DNA of 64,000 nucleotides from Pseudomonadota bacterium (GCA_027621405.1 JAQCBT010000011.1:62001-126000), one strand, 5' to 3'. Shown: positions 1 to 9,195, counted from the stretch's first letter. Notes: generated by a model not told the origin, from the sequence alone. Numbers and translations are program-made.

Positions 1-818
1 GTAGGGAGTTCATGGTTGGCGTCGTACTTCATGTACGGTACCCGGTAATAGTATTCCAGCGACTTGCCGATCATGTCGGCTTCGATGTCATACTCTTCCA
101 TTAGCACACGACTGATTGATCCGCCGTAGAGTGAAGCCTTGTTGGACACATCTTCCAGTTCCACGCTGGATATCTTGCCCTTCTGCACCAGGTAGTCATA
201 AGGCCCCTGGGTACTCTGCAGGGAGGAGCGGAATTGCTTGGCCAGCATCTGGCTGACCATGAGCGCGTGCTTCAAGTCTTCCTTGGTGAAGTCGCGATCG
301 CCTTCGAAGTTGATGAGCTGCATGACACCCAGCAGGATCTCGTCCTTGATGGGTACCACGATCTGGGACTTCACGGCCCAGCCCTTGGCATCACTGAATT
401 TGCTGTCGAATTGCAGGCGGGGATGGATGTCAGTCAGCTCTTCACTGTTTTTGACATTCTTGATAACCAGTGCCCGCTGGCTCAGGGCGACGTAACCAGC
501 GAGTGAAGTCGTACTGAATGGAACCCGAATCTGAACCGAATCATCATCGTCGGGATCTCCACCCTTGAAGGTGGCCAGGATTTCCTTTCCGTTGTCTACA
601 GACTGGAATATGGTAAACAGCCGCACGCCGAGGAGATCGAGCAGATCCTGCTCTACCTCCTTCATCGCCACTTTCAGCTTCTTGCTGTATTTTAGCTTCT
701 GGTAGATTTTCGAGAGCTTGCCAACGAAGGGATCCTTCTCCGCCTTGGCGGCGCCCTTCTCCACCTCACTCGGCGGCAGTTCTTCGACTTCTACTTCTGT
801 GGTTGCAGTTTCTGCCAT
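1..818 (-). CDS. GAF-domain protein with type II/IV secretion ATPase N-terminal domain (3' part missing)
   Basis: This frame starts at an ATG whose complement is at 816-818 and runs open off the left edge, so only about 272 N-terminal residues are present. An acidic start is followed by a GAF-like domain (about residues 55-195, with a VVPIKDEILLGVMQLIN core). The following stretch resembles the N-terminal (MshEN/GspE-N) domain of GspE/PilB ATPases, including the order YDYLVQKGKIS then EYYYRVPYMKYD. In such proteins the Walker ATPase core follows, and it would lie outside the window. The role in a secretion or pilus system is inference. The next gene is divergent. Confidence 0.7.
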   Translation of the reverse strand, partial: MAETATTEVEVEELPPSEVEKGAAKAEKDPFVGKLSKIYQKLKYSKKLKVAMKEVEQDLLDLLGVRLFTIFQSVDNGKEILATFKGGDPDDDDSVQIRVPFSTTSLAGYVALSQRALVIKNVKNSEELTDIHPRLQFDSKFSDAKGWAVKSQIVVPIKDEILLGVMQLINFEGDRDFTKEDLKHALMVSQMLAKQFRSSLQSTQGPYDYLVQKGKISSVELEDVSNKASLYGGSISRVLMEEYDIEADMIGKSLEYYYRVPYMKYDANHELP

Positions 819-1068
819 TATGAATCTTGCTTTTCGTTGTAGTTCCGACTGTTAATTCCGGTCAATGAGTCAGGTCGGTTGCAGTTCTGGCCTTCAGGTG
901 CCGACTAACTCCATTGACACAGCTGAAGAACGCCAGCAGGCCGCATTCGCCGCTGATTGTGGGCGCTTCCCCGATTCTTGTCTACAGGGTCTCTCCACTG
1001 CCCAGTCGGCTTGTTAGCAGCCAACTGACTACAGCCAATCGACTTGCTGTGGTCTTACAATAGACGTT

Positions 1069-1914
1069 ATGCGATCTGATAATAGAATTGTAGTCCAAGC
1101 AAAAATGCCAGTAAATTCAAATAGATTCAATAAGTTTTTGGTGGTTTTGGGACTCTGGGCCGGAATTGGTCCCGGCGCTTTCGGGGCCATTCCACAACTC
1201 CCCAGCGAGCACTATGACTGGCTTGCGGACAGAATCTTCGCCAACGAGTGCAATCGCGACCTGCGCTGCCTCAGCCACTGGAATGCCGGTGAGGATTTTC
1301 CGTCACTGGGTATCGGCCATTTCATCTGGTACAGAGAGGACCAACAGGAGCTGTTTGAAGAGACTTTTCCCGCGCTCCTGCTGCATCTGCAACGCTCCGG
1401 GGTTGCACTCCCGGCATGGCTGAATCCACCTCTCGAGTCCAACAATCCCTGGGCCGATCGGGACAGTTTCATGGCAGCCCTGGATTCACAGCGACTGGTC
1501 GCGTTGCGCGCGTTGCTCGCTGATACCATGGGCCTGCAGGCCCACTTCATCGCCAGCAGACTGGACCTGACAATCGATGAAATCATCGGCAGTTTTCCCG
1601 CCTCGAGACAGGCCGAAGTGGAGCGGATTTTTTCCTCTCTTGCCACTCGGGAATCACCGCTCGGCCTCTATGCCCTCATCGATTATCTTCACTTCAAGGG
1701 CAGCGGCCTAAAAACCAGCGAAAGCTATGCCGGGCAAGGCTGGGGCTTGCGCCAGGTTATTGAACAGATGCACAGCGATGACACCAGCCTGCAGGCCTTC
1801 GTCACGGCTGCCACGGCAGTGTTGCAAAATCGGGTTGACAATGCTCCACCGGAGCGAAACGAAGGACGCTGGCTACAGGGTTGGGTCAATCGGCTGCACA
1901 CCTACCTGCCCTGA
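1069..1914 (+). CDS. Exported lysozyme-like hypothetical protein
   Basis: This 281-residue protein has a hydrophobic segment ending GPGAFGA near residues 22-40, which looks like a signal peptide. The start could equally be the ATG at 1105; neither start has a clear ribosome site. After the signal there is a Glu (FANECN), an Asp (GEDFP) and SLGIGHF. That order matches the E...D...GIGH catalytic layout of T4-type lysozymes. The C-terminal half (GQGWGLRQV, LQGWVNRLHTYLP) is not recognised. Peptidoglycan cleavage in the periplasm is inferred from this short motif only. It is monocistronic, divergent from the GAF protein. Confidence 0.6.
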   Translation: MRSDNRIVVQAKMPVNSNRFNKFLVVLGLWAGIGPGAFGAIPQLPSEHYDWLADRIFANECNRDLRCLSHWNAGEDFPSLGIGHFIWYREDQQELFEETFPALLLHLQRSGVALPAWLNPPLESNNPWADRDSFMAALDSQRLVALRALLADTMGLQAHFIASRLDLTIDEIIGSFPASRQAEVERIFSSLATRESPLGLYALIDYLHFKGSGLKTSESYAGQGWGLRQVIEQMHSDDTSLQAFVTAATAVLQNRVDNAPPERNEGRWLQGWVNRLHTYLP

Positions 1915-2035
1915 TAAATTACTTGGCCAGCTGCACTGAAAATTTGCCCCGCGGCAGTAATGCCTTTACTCTTCAGCCCTCCATTGCCGGGTCCACTACC
2001 ACGGCAGAGATTCCAGCAACACTGAAACGCCAAGT

Positions 2036-3106
2036 ATGACATTCGAACGCCCAAACATTGCCAGGATGCAGGGTTACAAACCCGGTGAGCAGCTCGATGG
2101 TGGCAACATCATCAAACTCAATACCAACGAGAATCCTTACCCCCCCGCCCCCGCAGTTACCGAAGCCTTGCAGGACATCGATACTGCCGCCCTGCGCCGC
2201 TATCCGCCCCCCACTGCATCCACGTTCAGGCAAGCCGTTGCGAATCTACATGGAATTCAGCCCGAGAATATAATCGCCACCAATGGTGGCGATGAATTAC
2301 TGCGACTGGCTCTGACCACCTTCGTCAGTCCCGGTGCTTGCATTGTCACGACCCAGCCAAGCTATTCTCTTTATCCGGTACTGGCGGAAATCCAGGGCTG
2401 CGAATACCGGGAAATTGCGCTCAACGACGACTGGAGTATGCCGCAAGACTTCCTGGGGCAACTCGAACAAACCGCCGCCAGCATGTGCCTGCTGGTCAAC
2501 CCCCACGCGCCAACTGGACAACTGCTCAGCGCCGACTACCTGGAGACGATCAGCAAGGGTTTTCCAGGGGTCTTGCTGATCGATGAGGCCTATGTGGATT
2601 TTGTCGACGAGGATCAGGCCTACAGCGCCATTGAGTTGGCCACTACCAGTGATAACGTGCTGCTGTTGCGCACCCTCTCCAAGGGTTATTCCCTGGCCGG
2701 CCTGCGTTTCGGCTACGGCATTGGCAACCGCTCGCTGATAGAGCCCATGCAGTTCAAGACCAGGGATAGCTACAACACTGACCTTATCGCACAGAAACTT
2801 GCCACAGCCGCGATCCAATCCCAGGACTATGCCAGGGAAACCTGGAAAAGCGTGCGACAGGAGCGCAAGCGCCTGCACACCGAACTGGAGGCGTTGGGCT
2901 TCATGGTGGCACCCAGCCAGACCAACTTCCTGCTTGCCACGGCGCCCGCCGGCAGCGATGCCGAATCCCTGTACCAGGGACTAAAGCAACGACAGATACT
3001 GGTGCGTCATTTCCAGCAACCCAGGCTGGAAGACAAGTTGCGCATCAGCGTTGGTACGCCTGATGAGAACAGCAAGCTGCTTTCTGCACTGGCCGAGCTA
3101 CTCTAA
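2036..3106 (+). CDS. hisC: Histidinol-phosphate aminotransferase
   Basis: A fold-type I PLP aminotransferase of 356 residues, the usual HisC length. It transfers an amino group from glutamate to imidazole-acetol phosphate in histidine synthesis. Visible landmarks are LNTNENPYPP near residue 30, NPHAPTG near 155, the PLP-contacting Asp in LIDEAY (about 183), and the Schiff-base Lys in LSKGYSLAGLR (about 216), with a late Arg in LRISVGTP. The gene stands alone, without other his genes nearby, which is common in Gammaproteobacteria carrying a second hisC copy. A broader aromatic aminotransferase role cannot be excluded. Confidence 0.88.
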   Translation: MTFERPNIARMQGYKPGEQLDGGNIIKLNTNENPYPPAPAVTEALQDIDTAALRRYPPPTASTFRQAVANLHGIQPENIIATNGGDELLRLALTTFVSPGACIVTTQPSYSLYPVLAEIQGCEYREIALNDDWSMPQDFLGQLEQTAASMCLLVNPHAPTGQLLSADYLETISKGFPGVLLIDEAYVDFVDEDQAYSAIELATTSDNVLLLRTLSKGYSLAGLRFGYGIGNRSLIEPMQFKTRDSYNTDLIAQKLATAAIQSQDYARETWKSVRQERKRLHTELEALGFMVAPSQTNFLLATAPAGSDAESLYQGLKQRQILVRHFQQPRLEDKLRISVGTPDENSKLLSALAELL

Positions 3107-3262
3107 CCGGGGCATTCTTCCCCCTGAACCAGCTCTGGGCTCGCATTTGCCCTCTCGCGCCCTGCGCGGGCGATGCCTGGTCTGCCCCTCATCGCAGGAA
3201 AATCTCCCAATCGGGTCTAGACTTAAGCCTGAGCCCTGAGAATCAAGATCCGACAAGAAACC

Positions 3263-3982
3263 ATGGAAGAGCTACGCCATTTCAAGCGCCACCTGGTACC
3301 CCTGGAGGTGGAATACAGCCATGATTCCACTGGCACCTTGCGCGCCAGGGCCAGGGACATGTCTGATGGCGGTCTGTTCGTGATGGTGGATGAGAGCTTC
3401 CAGCTTGAGGTGGGATCGGAAATTATTGTTCGCAGCCTGGGCCTTGGACCCGATGGTGAAGAACGCGGCCCCGACATAGCCATGAAAGTAGTTCGGCGCA
3501 ACAGGCAAGGCATGGGCCTGGAAATTGTAAAGGGTCAGGAGTCACAGGAAAGCATAGCCCAGGAAGCAGACTCCGAAGACCTGACGGTTGCTCCCAGAAC
3601 TTTGTTGCAGCGCCTGCTCATCCTGGATGACTGCGAGCGGGTCCTGCTATGGCGCAAGGGCGACCACTGGCATCTACCGTGCCGGGAATTACAGGCGACT
3701 GAGAGCTGGAAAGCCGGCATCAAGGCCTGTTTCGCAGATTTGGAACGGGAAGGAGCACTGGCTGGCAACTGTAGGCTGGAAATTGCACGTCAGTGCATCC
3801 CCGCCACCAGCGATGACGGCACCTGCATCGAGTTTCTCGTGCCCTGCCGCTATTCCGAATCCAGATCAGGTATCGACAATGATCACGCTGGCTCCATCCG
3901 CTGGGTGGAGGTGGGCAGACTGGAGGACATAGGCTGCCCTCTAGAGCAGGAAGTGATCGATAGTCTTGGCATCAGGGTTTAA
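3263..3982 (+). CDS. PilZ-domain protein fused to a degenerate Nudix-like domain
   Basis: Residues 5-95 form a PilZ domain: the DMSDGGLFV block matches the D/NxSxxG motif, but the preceding basic motif (KRHLV) lacks the second Arg of the usual RxxxR. PilZ domains bind cyclic di-GMP; binding here is uncertain. Residues 110-235 follow the order of a Nudix fold (VLLWRKGDHWHLP, then a helix, then IRWVEVGRLEDI), but the Nudix box is eroded: the expected glycines and the REUxEE glutamates are mostly missing. Hydrolase activity is therefore doubtful. The protein is cytoplasmic, with no signal peptide. Confidence 0.7.
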   Translation: MEELRHFKRHLVPLEVEYSHDSTGTLRARARDMSDGGLFVMVDESFQLEVGSEIIVRSLGLGPDGEERGPDIAMKVVRRNRQGMGLEIVKGQESQESIAQEADSEDLTVAPRTLLQRLLILDDCERVLLWRKGDHWHLPCRELQATESWKAGIKACFADLEREGALAGNCRLEIARQCIPATSDDGTCIEFLVPCRYSESRSGIDNDHAGSIRWVEVGRLEDIGCPLEQEVIDSLGIRV

Positions 3983-4064
3983 AAACCTGTTACCCTGTTG
4001 AGAGCGCGTTCACCTGCGCCCACAATAAAAACCTGACCAATACGTTTCTCATTTCGCCTGCCCA

Positions 4065-4505
4065 ATGACAGAAGCCGACGACAAGGCTGCCGTTTCACGA
4101 AGTTTCCCTTGCCCGGATTGCAAGAAGCCCCTGCGCAGAATCGAAGGCAAGATGGGGCCATTCTGGGGCTGTTCCGGATTCCCCGAGTGCCGCCGTACCC
4201 TTAACGACGTCGAGGGGAAACCCAGTGAAAAGGTGGACGAGCATTATCGCTGCCCCATTTGCACGCGACGCATGGTGCGCGCCGCTCCGGAGAAGGGGGA
4301 TTACTGGTTTTGCAGCGGCTTCTCCCGGGGCTGCAAGATTACCCTGAAAGACCACAATGGCCGCCCCGAGCCAGCCTTTCGTTGCCCGAGTTGCGGGCAG
4401 CTACTGGCGAAGCGCAAGGGAAAGAATGGTGAATTCTGGGGCTGTAGTGGTTATCCTGATTGCAGCAGCAGCTTCAATGACCTCGATGGCAAGCCAGATC
4501 TGTAA
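4065..4505 (+). CDS. Triple topoisomerase-type C4 zinc-ribbon protein
   Basis: These 146 residues consist almost wholly of three C4 zinc-ribbon repeats of the type found at the C-terminus of topoisomerase I. Each has CPxC, then a GxFWGCSGFPxC or similar half, then a DxxGKP tail: roughly residues 12-45, 59-95 and 104-140. No topoisomerase catalytic domain is attached. Nucleic-acid binding is likely from the family, but the target is unknown. The stop codon overlaps the next start by one base (TAATG), so the two genes are probably translationally coupled. Confidence 0.8.
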   Translation: MTEADDKAAVSRSFPCPDCKKPLRRIEGKMGPFWGCSGFPECRRTLNDVEGKPSEKVDEHYRCPICTRRMVRAAPEKGDYWFCSGFSRGCKITLKDHNGRPEPAFRCPSCGQLLAKRKGKNGEFWGCSGYPDCSSSFNDLDGKPDL

Positions 4506-4786
4506 TGTTTTCCCTGCTCAAAGTCCGCAAGAAAACCTCAGCCGTGATCGCATCCGTGTGCATCGGGGCACTCTGCCTCTGGGGCATCGCCAGCTGGCAG
4601 GATATTTCCCGCGCCGAGATGCTGACCGTCCTGTTGGGTACCGTTCTGATGTTGGCCGCGATCATGCTGGCTGCCTTCATCATCATCGCGGCCATCAAGC
4701 TCGTGCTCAGGGCACTCTCGGGCAAGGGAGAAGAATCCGCGGCGAGCGATATGCCCGCCGAACCGGAAAACCGCGGCGGCGATTAG
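4505..4786 (+). CDS. Small two-helix inner-membrane protein
   Basis: The 93-residue product has a basic N-terminus (LLKVRKK), two strongly hydrophobic segments (about 12-30 and 40-68) and a short acidic cytoplasmic-looking tail. The family is not recognised. Its ATG shares a base with the stop of the zinc-ribbon gene upstream, which suggests a two-gene operon. It ends about 5 bp from the end of the convergent rimI gene. Confidence 0.65.
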   Translation: MFSLLKVRKKTSAVIASVCIGALCLWGIASWQDISRAEMLTVLLGTVLMLAAIMLAAFIIIAAIKLVLRALSGKGEESAASDMPAEPENRGGD

Positions 4787-4791
4787 CGACT

Positions 4792-5271
4792 TCAGGACAG
4801 GGGCAGGGAACGGGACATGATAAGAGCGTCCTCACGCCCCGTCTGTCCGGGGTAATAATTCTTTCTCTCGCCGATCTGGGTAAATCCCAGCGACCTGTAG
4901 AGCGATATTGCTGATGCATTGGAAGCCCTCACTTCCAGGAAACAGACTTCTGCATCCAGCTTGTAAGCGCGGTCGAGCAATAACTTGAACAGCTTGCGAC
5001 CGTATCCCATGCGCTGATAATCCGGGTTCACACACAGGGTCAGCAGGTGGCTTTCACCGATTGCCACCGACATCACCCCGTGGGCCACGATCTGGTGCTT
5101 GTTGGCCAGTACCCAGCATTGATAACCGGCGCGCAGGCAGTCCAGGAAGATGCGCTTGCTCCAGGGGTGCTCATAAGCCGCATTCTCGTTCTGCACGACC
5201 AGGTCCAGATCGCTATGACGCATGGTGCGGGCAAAAAAACGGGTAGCCAGGTTAGAGTGGTTTTCCATCAC
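4792..5271 (-). CDS. rimI: Ribosomal-protein-alanine N-acetyltransferase (RimI)
   Basis: A 159-residue GNAT enzyme that acetylates the N-terminal alanine of ribosomal protein S18 (family knowledge). The acetyl-CoA loop YQRMGYGRKL is at about 85-94. FLEVRASNASAISLYRSLGF follows, and the C-terminal region has RKNYYP with the tyrosines characteristic of RimI. It lies 16 bp downstream of the holD-like gene, the same order as the holD-rimI pair of E. coli, which supports the call. Confidence 0.87.
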   Translation of the reverse strand: MMENHSNLATRFFARTMRHSDLDLVVQNENAAYEHPWSKRIFLDCLRAGYQCWVLANKHQIVAHGVMSVAIGESHLLTLCVNPDYQRMGYGRKLFKLLLDRAYKLDAEVCFLEVRASNASAISLYRSLGFTQIGERKNYYPGQTGREDALIMSRSLPLS

Positions 5272-5287
5272 GATGCTCTGTGGGATC

Positions 5288-6127
5288 TTACTGCTGTACT
5301 TGCAATCGGCCGCGCAGTGCCTGCAGATGTGCCCACACTTCCCGCTTCAGTTGCGGGTGGGCGATCATCGCCGGCAGGCTATGGCTGATACAGAGTTGGT
5401 AACCGGCCGCCACGGCACCATGATCGCCATAGTGTTCGTCCCTCTTGTCACTCCTGGGACCTAGCAGGTCAGCCAGTTGCGCGGTAAACACCAACAGGTT
5501 CTGGAAACGATCCTGCTCCTGGCGATGACTGATAAACCCTTGCAGCGCCAGCCCCGCAGCACGACGCGCATCCCCTGCCACCTCCAGCCCTTCCGCCAGT
5601 GGCCAGTTGAACTGCTCAGACTGCAAGCCATTTGTCGGCGGACGCACTGATAGCGCTCTTAGGATGGCCATCAGCAACTCCTGCACTTCCTTGCCCTGCC
5701 TGCCGCCAGGCATATGTGGAGACTCGTTGATTACGGCGAGGGATTCACTAATGGGGAAATACTGCAGGTTGAAGCGCAGGGACTCGACCACTTCCTGAAC
5801 TGGTGCGACAGGAGGAGTTATTGCCGCGGAAGGCTTGCCTGCCACTGGCTTGCTTGATGCAGGCGGCTTCTCAATTGCCGGCTTGCCGGGTCGCTGCACA
5901 GTCGTGGCGGGCCTGGTTAATTCGCGCGCAGCGGCGCTGCCACCGGCCGCAGGCGCAACGGCGATCTTCGCCTCCGACTTTCCTCTCTCACTAGCCACTG
6001 AATTCACGACGGAATCGGCGGGCATCTCATAATGCGGAGAAGGCTTGGCGCCGGGAAGGATAAAACGGGGGTAGTAAACCTGGTAACCCATACTGCGAAG
6101 ATAGGCCACCCTTTCTTGTTCGTTCAT
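5288..6127 (-). CDS. Candidate DNA polymerase III psi subunit (HolD-like)
   Basis: The 279-residue protein begins with a short conserved block (EQERVAYLRSMGYQVYYPRF, then LPGAKPSP), followed by a long Ala/Pro/Lys-rich linker (about 45-125) and a C-terminal alpha/beta domain that includes VQELLMAILRALSV. E. coli HolD is much shorter but also starts with a block built around LQQLGITQW and has a VLRALTV-like helix. From memory, the Pseudomonas psi subunit is likewise a longer, divergent protein encoded upstream of rimI. The position directly upstream of rimI is the main support. Psi links the clamp loader to chi and SSB. The identification is inference. Confidence 0.55.
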   Translation of the reverse strand: MNEQERVAYLRSMGYQVYYPRFILPGAKPSPHYEMPADSVVNSVASERGKSEAKIAVAPAAGGSAAARELTRPATTVQRPGKPAIEKPPASSKPVAGKPSAAITPPVAPVQEVVESLRFNLQYFPISESLAVINESPHMPGGRQGKEVQELLMAILRALSVRPPTNGLQSEQFNWPLAEGLEVAGDARRAAGLALQGFISHRQEQDRFQNLLVFTAQLADLLGPRSDKRDEHYGDHGAVAAGYQLCISHSLPAMIAHPQLKREVWAHLQALRGRLQVQQ

Positions 6128-6267
6128 GCAGGGATCACATCGCGGATATGGTGAGCACTATACTGCTTTGCATCCCTCACAACAACACGCCTCTACCCGA
6201 TGTGTGACGTTTGAAGTCCCTTGCCAAACATGATTGAATCGCGCTTCCTGAATTCAGCGGTGATGTC

Positions 6268-7254
6268 ATGAAAGCTGTGCTCTGCAAGTCCTACGGACCT
6301 CCTGAAAACCTGGTCATGGAAGAAGTGCCAGACCTCGAACCCGGTGACAAGGAAGCCGTGGTTGAGGTGTATGCCGCCTCATTAAATTTCCCTGACGGTT
6401 TGCAGATTCAGGGCAAGTATCAATTTCAGCCACCCATGCCCTTTACTCCCGGTTCTGAAGTGGGGGGCATCATCCGCAAGATCGGGCCCGGCTTCGAGGG
6501 CTTCGAAGTTGGTGACCGGGTCATGGCGATTCCCGGCATTGGCGGCCTCGCCGAACAGGTACTGGTTAAGGCCGACAGCGTCCACAGGATTCCTGACAAT
6601 ATGGATTTCAAGACCGCAGCCGGTTTTGCCATGGTCTACACCACCTCCTACCACGCCCTCAAGCAGCGTGCCCGCCTGCAGCCCGGCGAGACCTTGCTGG
6701 TACTCGGCGCCAGCGGCGGGGTTGGCATCACTGCTGTCGAGCTGGGCAAGGTCATGGGGGCGAAGGTAATCGCTGCCGCCAGCACCGACGAGAAACTGGC
6801 TTTCATCGATGAACACTGCAAGCCCGACCATCTGCTCAACTATGGCGACGGCGAACTCAAGGACAAGGTAAAGGCGCTCACCGGTGATCGTGGAGCCGAT
6901 GTCATCTATGACCCCGTCGGTGGCGACCTGTTCGACCAGAGTTGTCGCTGCATCAACTGGAATGGTCGCCTGCTGGTCGTGGGCTTCACCAGTGGCCGCA
7001 TACCGGAATACAAGGCAAACCTGGCACTATTGAAAGGCTCATCCATGGTGGGTGTGTTCCTGGGCCGATTCCGCAAGGAAGAGCCCGCCGAATACGAGAA
7101 GAACTTCGATGAATTGCTTTCCATGTATGAAGCGGGAAAATTGCACCCCGTTGTCACCCAGACCTACCCCAGCGAGCAATTCGTAGAGGCCTTCAACGTA
7201 TTTACCCAGCGTCGGGCAATGGGCAAGGTCACTGTTGAGTTCAAGTCAGAGTAG
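6268..7254 (+). CDS. Zinc-independent NADPH:quinone oxidoreductase (MDR family)
   Basis: These 328 residues match the quinone-oxidoreductase branch of the medium-chain dehydrogenases. The N-terminal substrate domain has YAASLNFPDGLQIQG and FTPGSEVGGIIRKIG. The NADPH-binding Rossmann loop LVLGASGGVGITAVELGK is near residue 148, and DVIYDPVGGDLFDQ follows. The structural and catalytic zinc cysteines and histidines are absent. The protein is cytoplasmic. It is separated from the acyl-CoA ligase downstream by 9 bp, so the two probably form an operon acting on a fatty or aromatic acyl substrate; the true substrate is not visible. Confidence 0.85.
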   Translation: MKAVLCKSYGPPENLVMEEVPDLEPGDKEAVVEVYAASLNFPDGLQIQGKYQFQPPMPFTPGSEVGGIIRKIGPGFEGFEVGDRVMAIPGIGGLAEQVLVKADSVHRIPDNMDFKTAAGFAMVYTTSYHALKQRARLQPGETLLVLGASGGVGITAVELGKVMGAKVIAAASTDEKLAFIDEHCKPDHLLNYGDGELKDKVKALTGDRGADVIYDPVGGDLFDQSCRCINWNGRLLVVGFTSGRIPEYKANLALLKGSSMVGVFLGRFRKEEPAEYEKNFDELLSMYEAGKLHPVVTQTYPSEQFVEAFNVFTQRRAMGKVTVEFKSE

Positions 7255-7263
7255 TCATTCAGC

Positions 7264-9030
7264 ATGCTTAGCGATCAAGAGATTCGCAAGGACCTGGCGC
7301 AGCTAAAGGAGATCGTTGCCAAACACAAGGCACCGGATGCTGAACTGGCCGTTCATACCGAGATTATCGACGGGATTGAGCTGCCGGTTTTCAGCAAGGT
7401 CCCTACAAACCTGGGCGAACTTTACCGACTGGGCCTGCAGAATCCGTCTCTTCCCTTCCTCGTATACATGAACGAACGCTTCAGCTTCGGTGAAACCATC
7501 GATCTTTCCCGTCGCCTGGGGCGGATATTGGTTGAGCGCTATGGTATTGGCCGGGGTGATCGGGTGGCCATCTGTGCGCGCAACTCCACAGAGTGGTGCA
7601 TCAGCTACATGGCCGTTACCCAGATAGGGGCCATCGTGGTTCCAATGAATTCCTGGTGGAAGGGCCCGGAACTGGAATATGGATTACGCGACAGCGGCAG
7701 CCGCCTGGTGATCGCAGACCTCACTCGCTTCCATGCCATCAAACCTTATATAGGGGAGTTGGGTGTGGAGGTGATTCTGATCAAGCCCGGCACCAGCGAA
7801 GACGCCAGGCTGTACCCAGAGTTTTTCAAACTGCTGCGCTCCGTGGAACCGCTCAGTCAGGCTGAGATAGATGCCTTCGATGTGCAAGCAGACCAGGATG
7901 CCTCGATCATGTACACCTCCGGTTCGACCGGGGAACCGAAGGGTGTGCTGTCCAGCCATCGCGCCATCATCAGCGCCCTGTATACCTGGAAATTCGTCAA
8001 GGAGATCAACGAAATACTCCGGCCGGAATTGGTCGAGAAGAATCCACCATGGCAACCAGCCTTGCTGGCCAACGTTCCTCTCTTCCACGTTACCGGCAGC
8101 CATGCACAGTTCCTCAACTGCTTCGTCTACTTGCGCAAGTTCGTCATGATGTACAAATGGGATGCGGAGGAAGCACTGGCGCTGATCGAGAAGGAACGCA
8201 TCTCCATCCTGCATGGTGTGCCCACCATGACCTGGGAAGTGATGCACTCGAGACAGTTTGATAATACCGACCTGAGCAGCCTGCGTTCCGTGCAGAGCGG
8301 AGGCGCGCCGCGCCCGCCGGAGCACCTGTCGATGATGACCAGGAAATTTCCGGAGAAGGCCCTGCCCGGCCTTGGCTATGGCTTGACAGAAACCAATGCC
8401 ATCGGCGCGATCATTTCTGGCAAGTTCTACCTGTCACGCCCCAACAGTACCGGTCGACCCAGCCCGCCGCTGACGGAAATCAAGATTGTGGACGAAGCCG
8501 GCAATACCCTGGCAAATGAACAGATTGGCGAGATCTGCATCAAGGGCCCGACCATCATGAAGGGCTACTGGAACAAGCCGGAGGCCACCGAGGAGGTCAT
8601 GGAGAATGGCTGGTTCCATACTGGCGATATTGGCAAACTGGATGAACTGGGTTTCCTCATCATCCTCGACCGCGCCAAGGACATCGTGATCCGGGGCGGC
8701 GAGAATATCGGTTGTGCCGAGGTTGAATACGCCATTCACGAGCATCCCGCAGTGAGCGAGGCCTCCGTCTATGGCATCCCCGACGAGCGCCTCGGCGAGA
8801 TCCCCTGCGCCACCGTGATGCTGAAACCGGATCGCTCGCTGGACCAGTCAGAGCTCAAGCGCTTCCTGGAATCCCGGCTGGCCGCCTTCAAGATACCTGA
8901 ACACGTCTTCTTCCAGCACGAGCGACTGCCCCGTATCGCTTCTGGCAAGATCGCGAAGAAGTCCCTGCGCCAGCAGACCATCGCCATGCTCCGGGAAGAC
9001 GATCCGGATGATGATCTGGATGAAGAATAG
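7264..9030 (+). CDS. AMP-dependent acyl-CoA ligase
   Basis: A 588-residue ANL-family adenylating enzyme that activates a carboxylate to acyl-AMP and then acyl-CoA. Visible motifs are the P-loop MYTSGSTGEPKGV (about 216), GYGLTETNA, GWFHTGDIG, DRAKDIVIRGGENI and the C-terminal catalytic Lys in RIASGKIAKKSL. There is a long N-terminal helix before the first domain and an acidic tail (DDPDDDLDEE). It is co-transcribed with the quinone oxidoreductase. Length and motifs suit a medium- or long-chain fatty acid ligase, but substrate specificity cannot be read. Confidence 0.85.
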   Translation: MLSDQEIRKDLAQLKEIVAKHKAPDAELAVHTEIIDGIELPVFSKVPTNLGELYRLGLQNPSLPFLVYMNERFSFGETIDLSRRLGRILVERYGIGRGDRVAICARNSTEWCISYMAVTQIGAIVVPMNSWWKGPELEYGLRDSGSRLVIADLTRFHAIKPYIGELGVEVILIKPGTSEDARLYPEFFKLLRSVEPLSQAEIDAFDVQADQDASIMYTSGSTGEPKGVLSSHRAIISALYTWKFVKEINEILRPELVEKNPPWQPALLANVPLFHVTGSHAQFLNCFVYLRKFVMMYKWDAEEALALIEKERISILHGVPTMTWEVMHSRQFDNTDLSSLRSVQSGGAPRPPEHLSMMTRKFPEKALPGLGYGLTETNAIGAIISGKFYLSRPNSTGRPSPPLTEIKIVDEAGNTLANEQIGEICIKGPTIMKGYWNKPEATEEVMENGWFHTGDIGKLDELGFLIILDRAKDIVIRGGENIGCAEVEYAIHEHPAVSEASVYGIPDERLGEIPCATVMLKPDRSLDQSELKRFLESRLAAFKIPEHVFFQHERLPRIASGKIAKKSLRQQTIAMLREDDPDDDLDEE

Positions 9031-9195
9031 CCCGCCCTTTCCGGCCGGTTTCCAGAAGTGTTCCGGATCACATTCGCCTGAAAAAAGTTTTGCCAGATTG
9101 GTATTTTTTATTGAAGATTCGCGTCGCTGGACACGATAACCCCAGCAAGGGCTTCTTGTCGGCAAGAGTGCCAGTTTGATCCTGAGAGGTGTTCT

